From Halothermothrix sp. (lineage in GTDB: Bacteria > Bacillota > Halanaerobiia > DY22613): 64,000 nt of DNA. The notes beneath the pieces were generated by a model. The model was not told the origin of the DNA. It ran no database searches and saw nothing but the letters and a program-made list of their open reading frames with translations. The stretch covers positions 186,001 to 250,000 of the forward strand of contig JAENYK010000002.1 in NCBI GenBank assembly GCA_016841825.1, read 5' to 3'. The translations under genes and the position numbers were made by a program. This document shows positions 1 to 7,926 of the stretch, piece by piece; within the stretch, counting starts at the first letter, position 1; each line of letters opens with the position of its first letter.

Positions 1-3000
1 TCCCCGATAATTATGCCAGAGCAAGTATGATAAAAATCTCCCCTGATGGTCAATATATTTCTACTTATGGATGGCATGAGGTTACCGGGAAAGGTAAATT
101 ACAGGGCAAAGATGATCAAACTACATTGGTGAGGCTTTCTGACGGGTTTGGCGTTTCTGTCTTTAGGTTAGATGGAGATAAGATTGTTCCTGTAATTGAG
201 GGGTTTATGCAGGATTATCAGAATGAAGATGAGGAGAAAGTTGGTTCATTCATGTTTTTACCCGATTCAGATCAGTGCCTGTTCGTTCAGGGTGGGGCGA
301 CAAAGTTGGCCAAAATTATACCAGATCAGAATCAGAATTATCAGGTATGGGCTGCGGGACCAGTAAGTTTTTCGGATATGGCGGTCGGTCCGCAGGGTAG
401 GTACTTATTCTATACTGACAAGACATATGATCCTGATAAGCGATTTATCCTGGAATATCAACAGATCAATACACAGTTTTCTAAAGTACAGGAAATCGAA
501 TGGCCAGAAGAGAAGTCACCTAAAGATATTGTGTACAATATGGAGACTGGTGAATGGCTAGTGGCGGGAGAACAGTTATATAGACTTAAATCCAAAGCTA
601 CTGGATTCATTATGGGTGAACCGGGTTCAATATTAGCTAAAGCTCAGGAGTTATTAGAAGTCGGATTTACCGGAGAAGCTATCCAGTTGATTAAAGATGC
701 GATTATCGCAGAACCGGCGAAAGATATCTTTAAAAATACGGATTTTTATGCATTTCTGGCGCAAAAGTATCAACTAAGTCTGTATGAGATTGGTGATCTA
801 TTATTGACACATCTGACTGAATTATTAAAAGGTGAAGTTCAATTAGGGATTGGTATCACTCCAAGCACTGCTCTGAACCAGATTCAGATGGGAGCGGCAA
901 TTCAGAGTGTTCGGCAAGGTAGTCCGGCAGACCTGGCAGGGATCACTACTAATTGTAGTATTCAGAAGATTAATCAGCAGATAGTAAGAACGACTAAAGA
1001 TCTGGCACAGCTATATTCATTGCCTCCCGGGAGTCCGGTGGAAGTAATAGTGTATGATAGTGTTCTTCGGGATTTTGTTAATTTTAGCCTGAAGATGCAG
1101 TTAGGTTTTGTTGATCAGAGCTTATTCAATATTGCTATAATGCGTTTAGTGGACTATGCCATGTTAGCTGGTAATGCAGGTCAAGTTGAATGTATTCGTC
1201 AGGCTGAACAGATCTTTAAAGATTTACGAGAACAATATCCACTATCTACAGACTGGCAGCAGATTGGTAAGGTCGATATCTTATTGGAGGCTTATGCAAT
1301 CGCCATTGAGGAGAGTCCCGATGCGGCGTATAAGTATTTATTGCAGCATGATCGTCTGGATGCCCCTGGAGAGAGTTCGTTTGCCAGTTATTATCTGCTA
1401 AGATACTCTACATCCTGGTCTGTCTTCTATCAGGATAAGAAGAAGTTAGCTTATTTTCTGGGAAAACAGGCTTCTGAACTGCCAGCGGTAGAGTATATGA
1501 TTCCCGAAAAAGCAGATTATCCAGATATTCCCAGGGGAGTGATTCCGGATTTGGCTTCAGTTCAACAGAATCTGAAAACGGAGATAAGCGGACTGGCTAA
1601 TCAGGAGGAAGAGAATGTTCCTTATTTTCAGAAATTGATCTCAACCGGAAGCCCAGCAGAGATTAAAGCTGCAATCAACCTGGGCGAGGACGTCAATCAG
1701 AGATTTGACACATTTTTTGATTCCTTTTCAGTTTTACAGTGGGCGATTATGCAAAATCGTGAACCAGAGGTTATTCAACTCTTATTAGAGGAAGGAGCCA
1801 ACTGGGAGGAAGATATTTTGTTTGATGTCGTGAATTATAACAACCATTTTGCTGTTTTAGAACTATTCATTGATGCAGGTGCAGATGTCAGTTACACTGA
1901 TGAATGGAATACATCACCTCTAATTATCTGGGCAGTTAATCCGGGAGCAAATATTCAGGCTTCAAAAGAGATAGTAGAACGATTGATTGAGTTAGGCCAG
2001 GATATAAATGCAGTAGATTATACTGGAAGATCGATACTATTTTCTGCCAGTCAAAACAATAATTTTGCGATTAATAAATTATTGCTGGAAGCCGGTGCTA
2101 ATCCTAACACTCCGAATAATCAAGGTCTGACGCCATTTATGGAAGCAGTCAAAAATGCCACTCCTGAGATGATAAAATTATTTTTACAGTATGGAGCAGA
2201 CCCCTTATGGACAAATGCTGCAGGTCAAACCAGTTTGATGCAGGCTGCCTGGTATAATCCTCAACCTGAAATATTGGATCTTTTGATTCAGGCAGGTGTT
2301 GATCCAAAAGCTCTCTGTTTGAAGGGTAGAAATGCTTTACACTATGCAGCTGCTTATAATACTAATCCTGAAGTTGTCAGATATTTGATAGAACAGAGTC
2401 AGATCGATCCTGGGCAAGGAGATTATAACAATATGACCCCATTCCAACTGGCTATTAGTCAGGGAGATCCCGGAGTAGTAGAAGAGTTAGTCAATCTGGG
2501 AGGAGATCTGATCGGGTCTGAATATTATCAGGACAGTCTGCGTTATAGTTCACCGGCATTGGCGTTGAGTGCAGATGGGGAAGCTATGGTGACTGTTGAG
2601 TTGGACGATATTGGTTATAGAATACGGGCCTGGCAGAGCTATCAGAATAAATACTTCCTTTCCCCTGTAGATCTGTTAGTTGAAAATCCTTGTCCGCTAA
2701 ATTATCTTCATTCCAACCTCGCTTTCTCGGCTGATGGGAAAGTGTTGGTGGTTAGAGAAACAGATGGAACTTTGAGTAAGTATGACGTGGTAACTGGAGA
2801 GATGCAGTCCCTAAGATCAGATGAGCTACCGGATGTAAATCTGGTGGCAGAAATATATATGACAGTAAATCGCTATGGTAATCGACTGATAACCCTCTAT
2901 TCAACAGAAGAAGGTTATCAACTGTCGACATGGAGTACCAGCTTTTTCGGAGAGGATAAGATGATTAATCTTCCTCTAGAGGTTGTTCAGGCTGATGAAG

Positions 3001-4169
3001 TGCTGTTAAGGAGAGTTCAATTCTCGGCTAGTGATAAGTATTATATTGTCTCCGGTGAGAAAAGATATGAGAATAGCGAGGCTATCAGAGCTTTTGCTCT
3101 GGTCTATGATGCCTGGACTGATAAGTTGGTTAATCTGATTGATGTGGACGGATCTCAAGGTAATACCGGAATAGTCGATATAGTCCTGAGCAGTTTTTCT
3201 GACCATGCTATGGTTAAATATTTCTCGGGAGATAAGTATTTTACGAGCCTGGTAGGTCTTACTCCAGGTACTGCCAGAGGAAATTATGCGGGAGATTTTG
3301 AGATGATGACCTTTAATGACAATGATCGTTATCTGGTAGGTCAAGGGAATTTGTTAATTGAATTTGCACTTCTTTCGCAGGGAATAATCCCGATTAAGGA
3401 ATATTCGATTGAACAGGAGTTGACACCTGTCACTGTCACTTATAATCAGGACTTAGCTCAGTGGGTTTTAGTATGTAAAGAAGAGATTATCACTTTCGAT
3501 ACTGCCGAACCGGAGTTGACTGCAGCTAAGCTGGCTATTCAGGCGAGAGATATGGTCAGGGCAGGCTTTTATGAAGCAGGCCTAGAAAAAGCTAAAGAAG
3601 CAATTGGGATGGCACCTCCTGGATTGACTTATAAAAACAGTGAATATTACAGTTCGCTTGAACGACTGGGATTACCTTTAGAACAAGTAGGTGAATTGAT
3701 TTTATATCAGTATAATCTGGTAAAAGATAGCGAAGATGTCAATTTGACCGCTTATGAGATTATGGAAGGACGATTAATTGATTATGCAATGTTTGCAGTT
3801 AAGGCAGGACATTCGGATTTGGCCCGGGATGCACTGATGATATTAAAAAGGATGTATCAGGAGATGGATTCAGATTTGAACTGGCAGCGAGATGTGCGGG
3901 CAATTCTGGTGGACAGTATGATCATAGCTGCTGAAGAAGGAGTCGACCAGGCTTATAGCAGGATTATGCAGGAAGGAATTTTCCAGGGGATGGATAAAAG
4001 TTCTCCATTGATTCAAAGTATCTTGCTTGAGCCTGAGCAGTGGGCTATACTGTACTCCAATCCGAAAAAGTTAGCTTATCTATTAAATCTCGGGGTTGAA
4101 GAACTTCCTGAAATGAGCCCAGTTGATGTGGAATCGGTAGAATATCCGTCTATTGTAAATTCTATTTGA
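1..4169 (+). CDS. Giant WD40-like / PDZ / ankyrin protein, 5' end outside window
   Basis: The frame is open to the window edge with no stop, and the codons before the first internal Met (position 27) read as the same beta-propeller-like repeat, so the gene is 5'-partial. Counting from that Met, residues about 1-195 look like WD40/TolB-type strands (SPDG, SADG motifs). Residues 200-500 are a helical module interrupted by a PDZ-like domain (about 272-358, with GIGI and the GSPADLAGI turn). Residues about 540-820 are around eight ankyrin repeats (LLLEAGANPN, LLIQAGVDPK). A second propeller-like region follows (835-1160), then a second copy of the helical module without the PDZ. Probably an extracytoplasmic or scaffold protein, but no catalytic residues are visible. 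Domain calls are by eye. Confidence 0.85.
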   Translation, partial: PDNYARASMIKISPDGQYISTYGWHEVTGKGKLQGKDDQTTLVRLSDGFGVSVFRLDGDKIVPVIEGFMQDYQNEDEEKVGSFMFLPDSDQCLFVQGGATKLAKIIPDQNQNYQVWAAGPVSFSDMAVGPQGRYLFYTDKTYDPDKRFILEYQQINTQFSKVQEIEWPEEKSPKDIVYNMETGEWLVAGEQLYRLKSKATGFIMGEPGSILAKAQELLEVGFTGEAIQLIKDAIIAEPAKDIFKNTDFYAFLAQKYQLSLYEIGDLLLTHLTELLKGEVQLGIGITPSTALNQIQMGAAIQSVRQGSPADLAGITTNCSIQKINQQIVRTTKDLAQLYSLPPGSPVEVIVYDSVLRDFVNFSLKMQLGFVDQSLFNIAIMRLVDYAMLAGNAGQVECIRQAEQIFKDLREQYPLSTDWQQIGKVDILLEAYAIAIEESPDAAYKYLLQHDRLDAPGESSFASYYLLRYSTSWSVFYQDKKKLAYFLGKQASELPAVEYMIPEKADYPDIPRGVIPDLASVQQNLKTEISGLANQEEENVPYFQKLISTGSPAEIKAAINLGEDVNQRFDTFFDSFSVLQWAIMQNREPEVIQLLLEEGANWEEDILFDVVNYNNHFAVLELFIDAGADVSYTDEWNTSPLIIWAVNPGANIQASKEIVERLIELGQDINAVDYTGRSILFSASQNNNFAINKLLLEAGANPNTPNNQGLTPFMEAVKNATPEMIKLFLQYGADPLWTNAAGQTSLMQAAWYNPQPEILDLLIQAGVDPKALCLKGRNALHYAAAYNTNPEVVRYLIEQSQIDPGQGDYNNMTPFQLAISQGDPGVVEELVNLGGDLIGSEYYQDSLRYSSPALALSADGEAMVTVELDDIGYRIRAWQSYQNKYFLSPVDLLVENPCPLNYLHSNLAFSADGKVLVVRETDGTLSKYDVVTGEMQSLRSDELPDVNLVAEIYMTVNRYGNRLITLYSTEEGYQLSTWSTSFFGEDKMINLPLEVVQADEVLLRRVQFSASDKYYIVSGEKRYENSEAIRAFALVYDAWTDKLVNLIDVDGSQGNTGIVDIVLSSFSDHAMVKYFSGDKYFTSLVGLTPGTARGNYAGDFEMMTFNDNDRYLVGQGNLLIEFALLSQGIIPIKEYSIEQELTPVTVTYNQDLAQWVLVCKEEIITFDTAEPELTAAKLAIQARDMVRAGFYEAGLEKAKEAIGMAPPGLTYKNSEYYSSLERLGLPLEQVGELILYQYNLVKDSEDVNLTAYEIMEGRLIDYAMFAVKAGHSDLARDALMILKRMYQEMDSDLNWQRDVRAILVDSMIIAAEEGVDQAYSRIMQEGIFQGMDKSSPLIQSILLEPEQWAILYSNPKKLAYLLNLGVEELPEMSPVDVESVEYPSIVNSI

Positions 4170-4189
4170 AAAGAGTAGATTAAATGAGT

Positions 4190-4230
4190 GCCATTCTCTG
4201 AAGACAGCTTGCTGTGAGTACGACTTTGAC
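4190..4230 (+). repeat. Degenerate partial copy (E) of intergenic repeat
   Basis: Just after the giant gene there is a small hairpin ACAG-CTTG-CTGT (4204-4215) followed by CGACTTTG. This matches the 3' end of the repeat family described at 21598, 36740 and 58401. Only the last 40 bases are recognisable, so assignment is tentative. Confidence 0.35.
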
Positions 4231-4263
4231 AATAAGATACTGCCCGGGAATTATCCATATAAA

Positions 4264-4295
4264 AAGCCCATCTAGTTGCATCTCTAGATGGGCTT
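4264..4295 (-). terminator. Intrinsic terminator of the lipoprotein gene
   Basis: Perfect 12-bp stem AAGCCCATCTAG / CTAGATGGGCTT with an 8-nt loop. Read on the minus strand it ends in TTTTTAT. It sits 10 bases beyond the stop of the minus-strand lipoprotein gene. It may also stop the converging giant gene, although the plus-strand U-tract is poor. Confidence 0.8.
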
Positions 4296-4305
4296 AACAT
4301 TCTGG

Positions 4306-4863
4306 CTATTCGATAATTACAGAGTCTCGCATCTTATTGAATAATTCCGAAATAAGATTGTAAGTATCTATGGAGCTATAATAGGTCAACCAGATAATGG
4401 TGTTATCTTTGTAAAGAAAATACCAGACCTCTTTCTGATTAGTCTCATTGTCAGTTTTAACTAACCCAATAGTTGGATGGTCATTAATAGTAACATTTTC
4501 GATAAGTGTATAATTGCTGTCATTAGCCTCCAGAGCTTCCAGACCGGCTTGAATATCTGCAAACTCCCGCTCGGTAACTACCTGATCATCTACATAGGCA
4601 TAAATACCAATAATTGCATCACTCGTATCGTCAGGTGCAAAGAAAGCCATCTCTTCTAATTGACGATTGACAAACCCTGAATCCTGGGCATCTTCGGTAA
4701 TCTCTTGCCAACTTTCCGGGTATTCAATACTGACATAATCTCCATTATAGGTGGTCCAGAGGGTATTACCGTTGTCACCAGGATCATTAATATTTCCCAG
4801 GCATCCTGCAATAAGCAGCGAGGCCAGTACCATTATACAGCTCAGTGAGAGTTTTCTACTCAT
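4306..4863 (-). CDS. Small secreted lipoprotein, PsbP-like fold possible
   Basis: 185 residues. The N-terminus has two basic residues, a hydrophobic core and a lipobox LIAGC (Cys about 21), so it is probably a signal-peptidase-II substrate anchored in a membrane. The mature part begins with a Gly/Asn/Asp-rich linker and continues with YVSIEYPESW, a signature seen in PsbP/DUF1795-type small lipoproteins that bind no obvious cofactor. No catalytic motif is visible. It is transcribed alone and converges on the giant gene. The function is unknown. Confidence 0.75.
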   Translation of the reverse strand: MSRKLSLSCIMVLASLLIAGCLGNINDPGDNGNTLWTTYNGDYVSIEYPESWQEITEDAQDSGFVNRQLEEMAFFAPDDTSDAIIGIYAYVDDQVVTEREFADIQAGLEALEANDSNYTLIENVTINDHPTIGLVKTDNETNQKEVWYFLYKDNTIIWLTYYSSIDTYNLISELFNKMRDSVIIE

Positions 4864-5181
4864 TTATATCAGTCATCCTTTCGTTTTGATTTTAGTTATA
4901 TGTATTCTATGGAGGGTAGTGAAATACCTTTTTGATTTTTGTTTTGACGATAATTTTTAGATTTGTCATTTTATTGGATTTAATTAATTTTAAAGTTTGT
5001 TATAATATTGAGATAAGATGTGCTAATGATTTAGAAAATTATTCTATGGACGAATTTTTACAAAAACTTTCACAAATCAAAGGTAATTCTCACCCACTGG
5101 AGAATTATTCGGGTAAACCGGGAAATTATTGAGAATGAGATTGGGTAAATGCTGGCCAAAGAAATATGAGGAGGAAAACTT
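4864..5181. other. Divergent intergenic region
   Basis: This 318-base gap separates the minus-strand lipoprotein from the plus-strand DUF2785 gene and must hold both promoters. A TATAAT lies near 5000 on the plus strand without a convincing -35 box. A short hairpin AATTCTC/GAGAATT (5085-5106) precedes the downstream gene. No known riboswitch is recognised. Confidence 0.5.
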
Positions 5182-6012
5182 ATGGATAAAAACAGATTTA
5201 AAGAAGTACTGATCAAAATACGGGATAATGGATATGACATTCTGGAGGGATTAGACTTGGAAGAGATGACTCAATTGTTGTTAGAGCATATTGGAGATCA
5301 GGACCCTGTATTACGGGATGATCTTATCTTAAATGTTTTATGGTATTGGATTGCGATCCAAAAGTATTATGATGCCAGATCTTTACCCGGGGTTTTGCAT
5401 ACCCTTTTAGATGACGATCACTTATTCTTTAAGCTGGGCAATCGGGATGATGATTCAGTTTTTGCACGCTCTTTTTCCAGTTTACTGGTGGGACTTATTA
5501 TTAGACGTCATTTGGAGGATAACCTTCTGTCAGAGGAAGATCTATTACTGATTAAGGAGAGATTATTAACTTATTATCAGCAAGAAAAAGACTATCGGGG
5601 GTATGTAGAGGTCAAAGGTTGGGCACACGCAGTAGCTCATGGAGCAGATGCCCTAAATAGTCTGGCACGGTGTTCCTTTGTTCAGACTGATGATCTTTTA
5701 CTAATATTAAAGGAATTTGCAGTCAAAGTTCGGATATCTGATTATGTGTACACAGCTAATGAGGATGAACGGATGGTTACTGCTGTCATTACTGTTCTTG
5801 AACGGGGATTAATTTCGGATACTGAGGTGAAGAATTGGATTCATGGATTAGCAGAAGTGGATAAATCAGGAGGATACATCTCATATTACAGATTAGAGAT
5901 TAATGTCAAACATTTTCTCAGAAGTCTGTATTTCAGGCTTTTGCGGAATAGGAACTTAGCAGATCTGGCCGATTATGTAAAGGAGACTCTGTTTAAGTTG
6001 AGTGATGCGTAA
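5182..6012 (+). CDS. DUF2785 domain protein
   Basis: 276 residues, cytoplasmic, mostly helical. The family signature is clear: LRDDLILNVLWYWI near residue 50, DSVFARSFSS near 92, and GYVEVKGWAHAVAHGADAL at about 139-157. These are the conserved blocks of the DUF2785 family found in Bacilli and Clostridia, whose role is unknown. A strong Shine-Dalgarno (GAGGAGGAAAA) precedes the ATG. The S41 protease starts 35 bases after the stop and is probably cotranscribed. Confidence 0.85.
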   Translation: MDKNRFKEVLIKIRDNGYDILEGLDLEEMTQLLLEHIGDQDPVLRDDLILNVLWYWIAIQKYYDARSLPGVLHTLLDDDHLFFKLGNRDDDSVFARSFSSLLVGLIIRRHLEDNLLSEEDLLLIKERLLTYYQQEKDYRGYVEVKGWAHAVAHGADALNSLARCSFVQTDDLLLILKEFAVKVRISDYVYTANEDERMVTAVITVLERGLISDTEVKNWIHGLAEVDKSGGYISYYRLEINVKHFLRSLYFRLLRNRNLADLADYVKETLFKLSDA

Positions 6013-6047
6013 AAGAAAAATATTTTTACTACTATCAGAGGAGGCAG

Positions 6048-7481
6048 ATGAATTTGTTCAAAAAGGGGAATGTCTGGCCTGGAGTATGTACTGCTCTTGT
6101 CATATTGGGAATGGTCTGTGGTGGATATTATTATTTAAAATCTACATCTGCCTTTAATGAAGAAGAATTTTTACAAAAGTATTATTCTACAGGAGATAAG
6201 GCAGGATTCTTTGAATTGGTTGTGGATACTATTGAGGAAGGATATAGCTATCTTGACTATAAAGAAGCGACTTTGGGCTTTGATTGGCAAAAAGTAGCCG
6301 CATATTATCGAGAGAAACTAAAATTTGTTTGGGATGATTATGAGTACTTTTATTATATAAACGAGATGATTGGACTTCTGCGGGATGGACATACTGGTAT
6401 AGGTATAACTATGTCTGATCTGTTCAATATTCCACCCGTTGAAATTTGTAAAGATGGCAGCATTTTTAGAATCGCCAGGTTTGTTCCTTCAATGGCAAGA
6501 GTATATCCAGATTTAAGGCCAGGGTTAGAGATTGTATCTATAGATGGTGTACCGATTAACCAGGTGGTAGATCAGATTATCGCCAGTACAGGTTTGAAAT
6601 TTTTGCAAAAAGCAGAAGAGGTCATGATTGATTCTTTTTTCAATTACTATTATGTTAATTTATTTGAAAAAAAGCCAGATATATGTATAATTAGGGTCAG
6701 AGATCATACTGGACAGGAAAGGGACTATCAGTTCCGATGGACAAATTGCTTGAAAGTGCAGAGGGAGTATCATCTGGGGAAAATTGATAAACCATATGAT
6801 GTACGATTAGACATAGGCAAAATTGGTTACCTGAAGGTGGATTCTTTTGGAGGAGGCTATGGTAAAGCCGTTTTTGATCAGGCATTCAAAGAATTGAGTG
6901 GAATGAAGGGGTTAATCCTGGATATTCGGCATAATGGTGGTGGGGATATCTCGAACTATGGTATTCAAGTATTAAATCATTTAGTTGGGAAAAGACAAAT
7001 TGCTTATACAAAGCAGTTCAGGATTTCTGAAGTAATGAGATTAACTCAGCAGAGAAAAAATTATGATCCGCGTTATAAAGGTGAGTATGGCAAGATTGAT
7101 TCATTTTATGTTCGACCTACGAATAGAGATAACTATGCTGATATTCCGGTAATTTTGCTTGTTGATGAAACCTGTTTTAGCGCTGCAGATATATTTATCT
7201 CAGCGTATAAGGATTTGAATGTTGGATTGATTATGGGACGAAATGATCTGGCTAATTCTGGGCAGCCAGGCAGTATAGAGTATGGGAATAGTTCTTTATC
7301 TGGCTCCTATGTATTACAGTTTTCAACAATGGTTAGCCGCAGTGCATCTGGCGAAATTATTGAAGATCGTATGGTTGAACCTGATATAATAGTACCGCTC
7401 ACTAGAGAAGAGATTTTAGGAGAGAAGGATGTAATTTTGGAAAAAGCTTATGAGAAGATGAATGAGTTAATGGCTGAATAG
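6048..7481 (+). CDS. S41-family (C-terminal-processing-like) serine protease, membrane-anchored
   Basis: 477 residues. An N-terminal hydrophobic segment (about 10-30) looks like an uncleaved signal anchor, placing the enzyme outside the cytoplasmic membrane. The middle has a PDZ-like stretch (DGHTGIG near 110, then LRPGLEIVSIDGVPINQVV). The C-terminal S41 core shows IGYLKVDSFGGG, GLILDIRHNGGGD and the nucleophile region CFSAAD (Ser about 378). This architecture is closer to tricorn/RBP3-type S41 enzymes than to CtpA. The SD AGGAGG is 3 bases before the ATG. The substrate is unknown. It follows the DUF2785 gene closely. Confidence 0.85.
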   Translation: MNLFKKGNVWPGVCTALVILGMVCGGYYYLKSTSAFNEEEFLQKYYSTGDKAGFFELVVDTIEEGYSYLDYKEATLGFDWQKVAAYYREKLKFVWDDYEYFYYINEMIGLLRDGHTGIGITMSDLFNIPPVEICKDGSIFRIARFVPSMARVYPDLRPGLEIVSIDGVPINQVVDQIIASTGLKFLQKAEEVMIDSFFNYYYVNLFEKKPDICIIRVRDHTGQERDYQFRWTNCLKVQREYHLGKIDKPYDVRLDIGKIGYLKVDSFGGGYGKAVFDQAFKELSGMKGLILDIRHNGGGDISNYGIQVLNHLVGKRQIAYTKQFRISEVMRLTQQRKNYDPRYKGEYGKIDSFYVRPTNRDNYADIPVILLVDETCFSAADIFISAYKDLNVGLIMGRNDLANSGQPGSIEYGNSSLSGSYVLQFSTMVSRSASGEIIEDRMVEPDIIVPLTREEILGEKDVILEKAYEKMNELMAE

Positions 7482-7545
7482 GATATCCAGTAGAAAAAAT
7501 GTTTAACGTATTTAACTTGTGCAGCAAAAATTTTCCCAATACCTC

Positions 7546-7573
7546 TTGCAGAATAAAAATTATATGCTATAAT
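7546..7573 (+). promoter_or_regulatory. Sigma-A promoter of attenuated ABC-exporter leader
   Basis: -35 TTGCAG (7546-7551), 16-base spacer, -10 TATAAT (7568-7573). Transcription would begin near 7580, just upstream of the leader-peptide SD. Confidence 0.7.
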
Positions 7574-7613
7574 GTAATAGGAATAAGAATTTTTGAAAGG
7601 AGGTCGTGTTGAG

Positions 7614-7703
7614 ATGATTAATTTGATGAGAATATCTAGCGGTGTTACTAATCCATCTTTAACTTCATATATCTTTAATACACGACCTGGCTGCAGAATT
7701 TAA
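7614..7703 (+). CDS. 29-residue leader peptide of the ABC-exporter operon
   Basis: A short ORF with a near-perfect SD (AAAGGAGGT at 7596-7604) and ATG at 7614. It starts MINLMRISSG and ends FNTRPGCRI before TAA. It is followed by two intrinsic terminators and then the exporter genes, the layout of a ribosome-mediated attenuator such as that reported for B. subtilis bmrBCD. The last codons contain ACACGACCT (7680-7688), an exact 9-base complement of AGGTCGTGT (7601-7609) covering the peptide's own SD. Translation to the end would open that pairing. The peptide role is inferred; the pairing is visible. Confidence 0.7.
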   Translation: MINLMRISSGVTNPSLTSYIFNTRPGCRI

Positions 7704-7752
7704 TTAATAAATTATCAAGGTTTTGCAGGATTAATCTGTCATTAGAAGAATT

Positions 7753-7790
7753 ACCCACAGGTGTGTATTAACTATTACCTGTGGGTTTTT
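7753..7790 (+). terminator. Leader terminator 1
   Basis: 10-bp perfect stem ACCCACAGGT / ACCTGTGGGT with a 14-nt loop and a following run of five T. It lies 50 bases after the leader peptide stop and 116 bases before the second-gene GTG/ATG region, so it can only act as an attenuator for the exporter operon. Confidence 0.85.
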
Positions 7791-7847
7791 AATATACGTA
7801 AAGTGTATTAAAAACTTATTAATGGAGTAATTTATGTTTATTTTTCT

Positions 7848-7877
7848 CCACAGGTAACTAAACCTGTGGTTTTTTTA
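7848..7877 (+). terminator. Leader terminator 2
   Basis: 8-bp stem CCACAGGT / ACCTGTGG, 6-nt loop, seven T. Its stem repeats the core of terminator 1. The 3' arm of terminator 1 can therefore also pair with the 5' arm of terminator 2, which would disrupt both hairpins together. Confidence 0.85.
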
Positions 7878-7926
7878 TACCCAAAAAGCTCATGCGACAA
7901 ATCTTATGATTGGGGTGATTTATGTA

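Noticed and set aside
27-29. ATG at 27 as the true start of the first gene
   Set aside because: The frame is open to the window edge, upstream codons continue the repeat pattern and no SD precedes it.
3006-3344. Antisense ORFs inside the giant gene and other genes
   Set aside because: They lack SDs and mirror the codon structure of the opposite real genes.
5046-5132. 28-residue ORF upstream of the DUF2785 gene
   Set aside because: No SD, overlaps a hairpin, AT-rich composition; probably chance.
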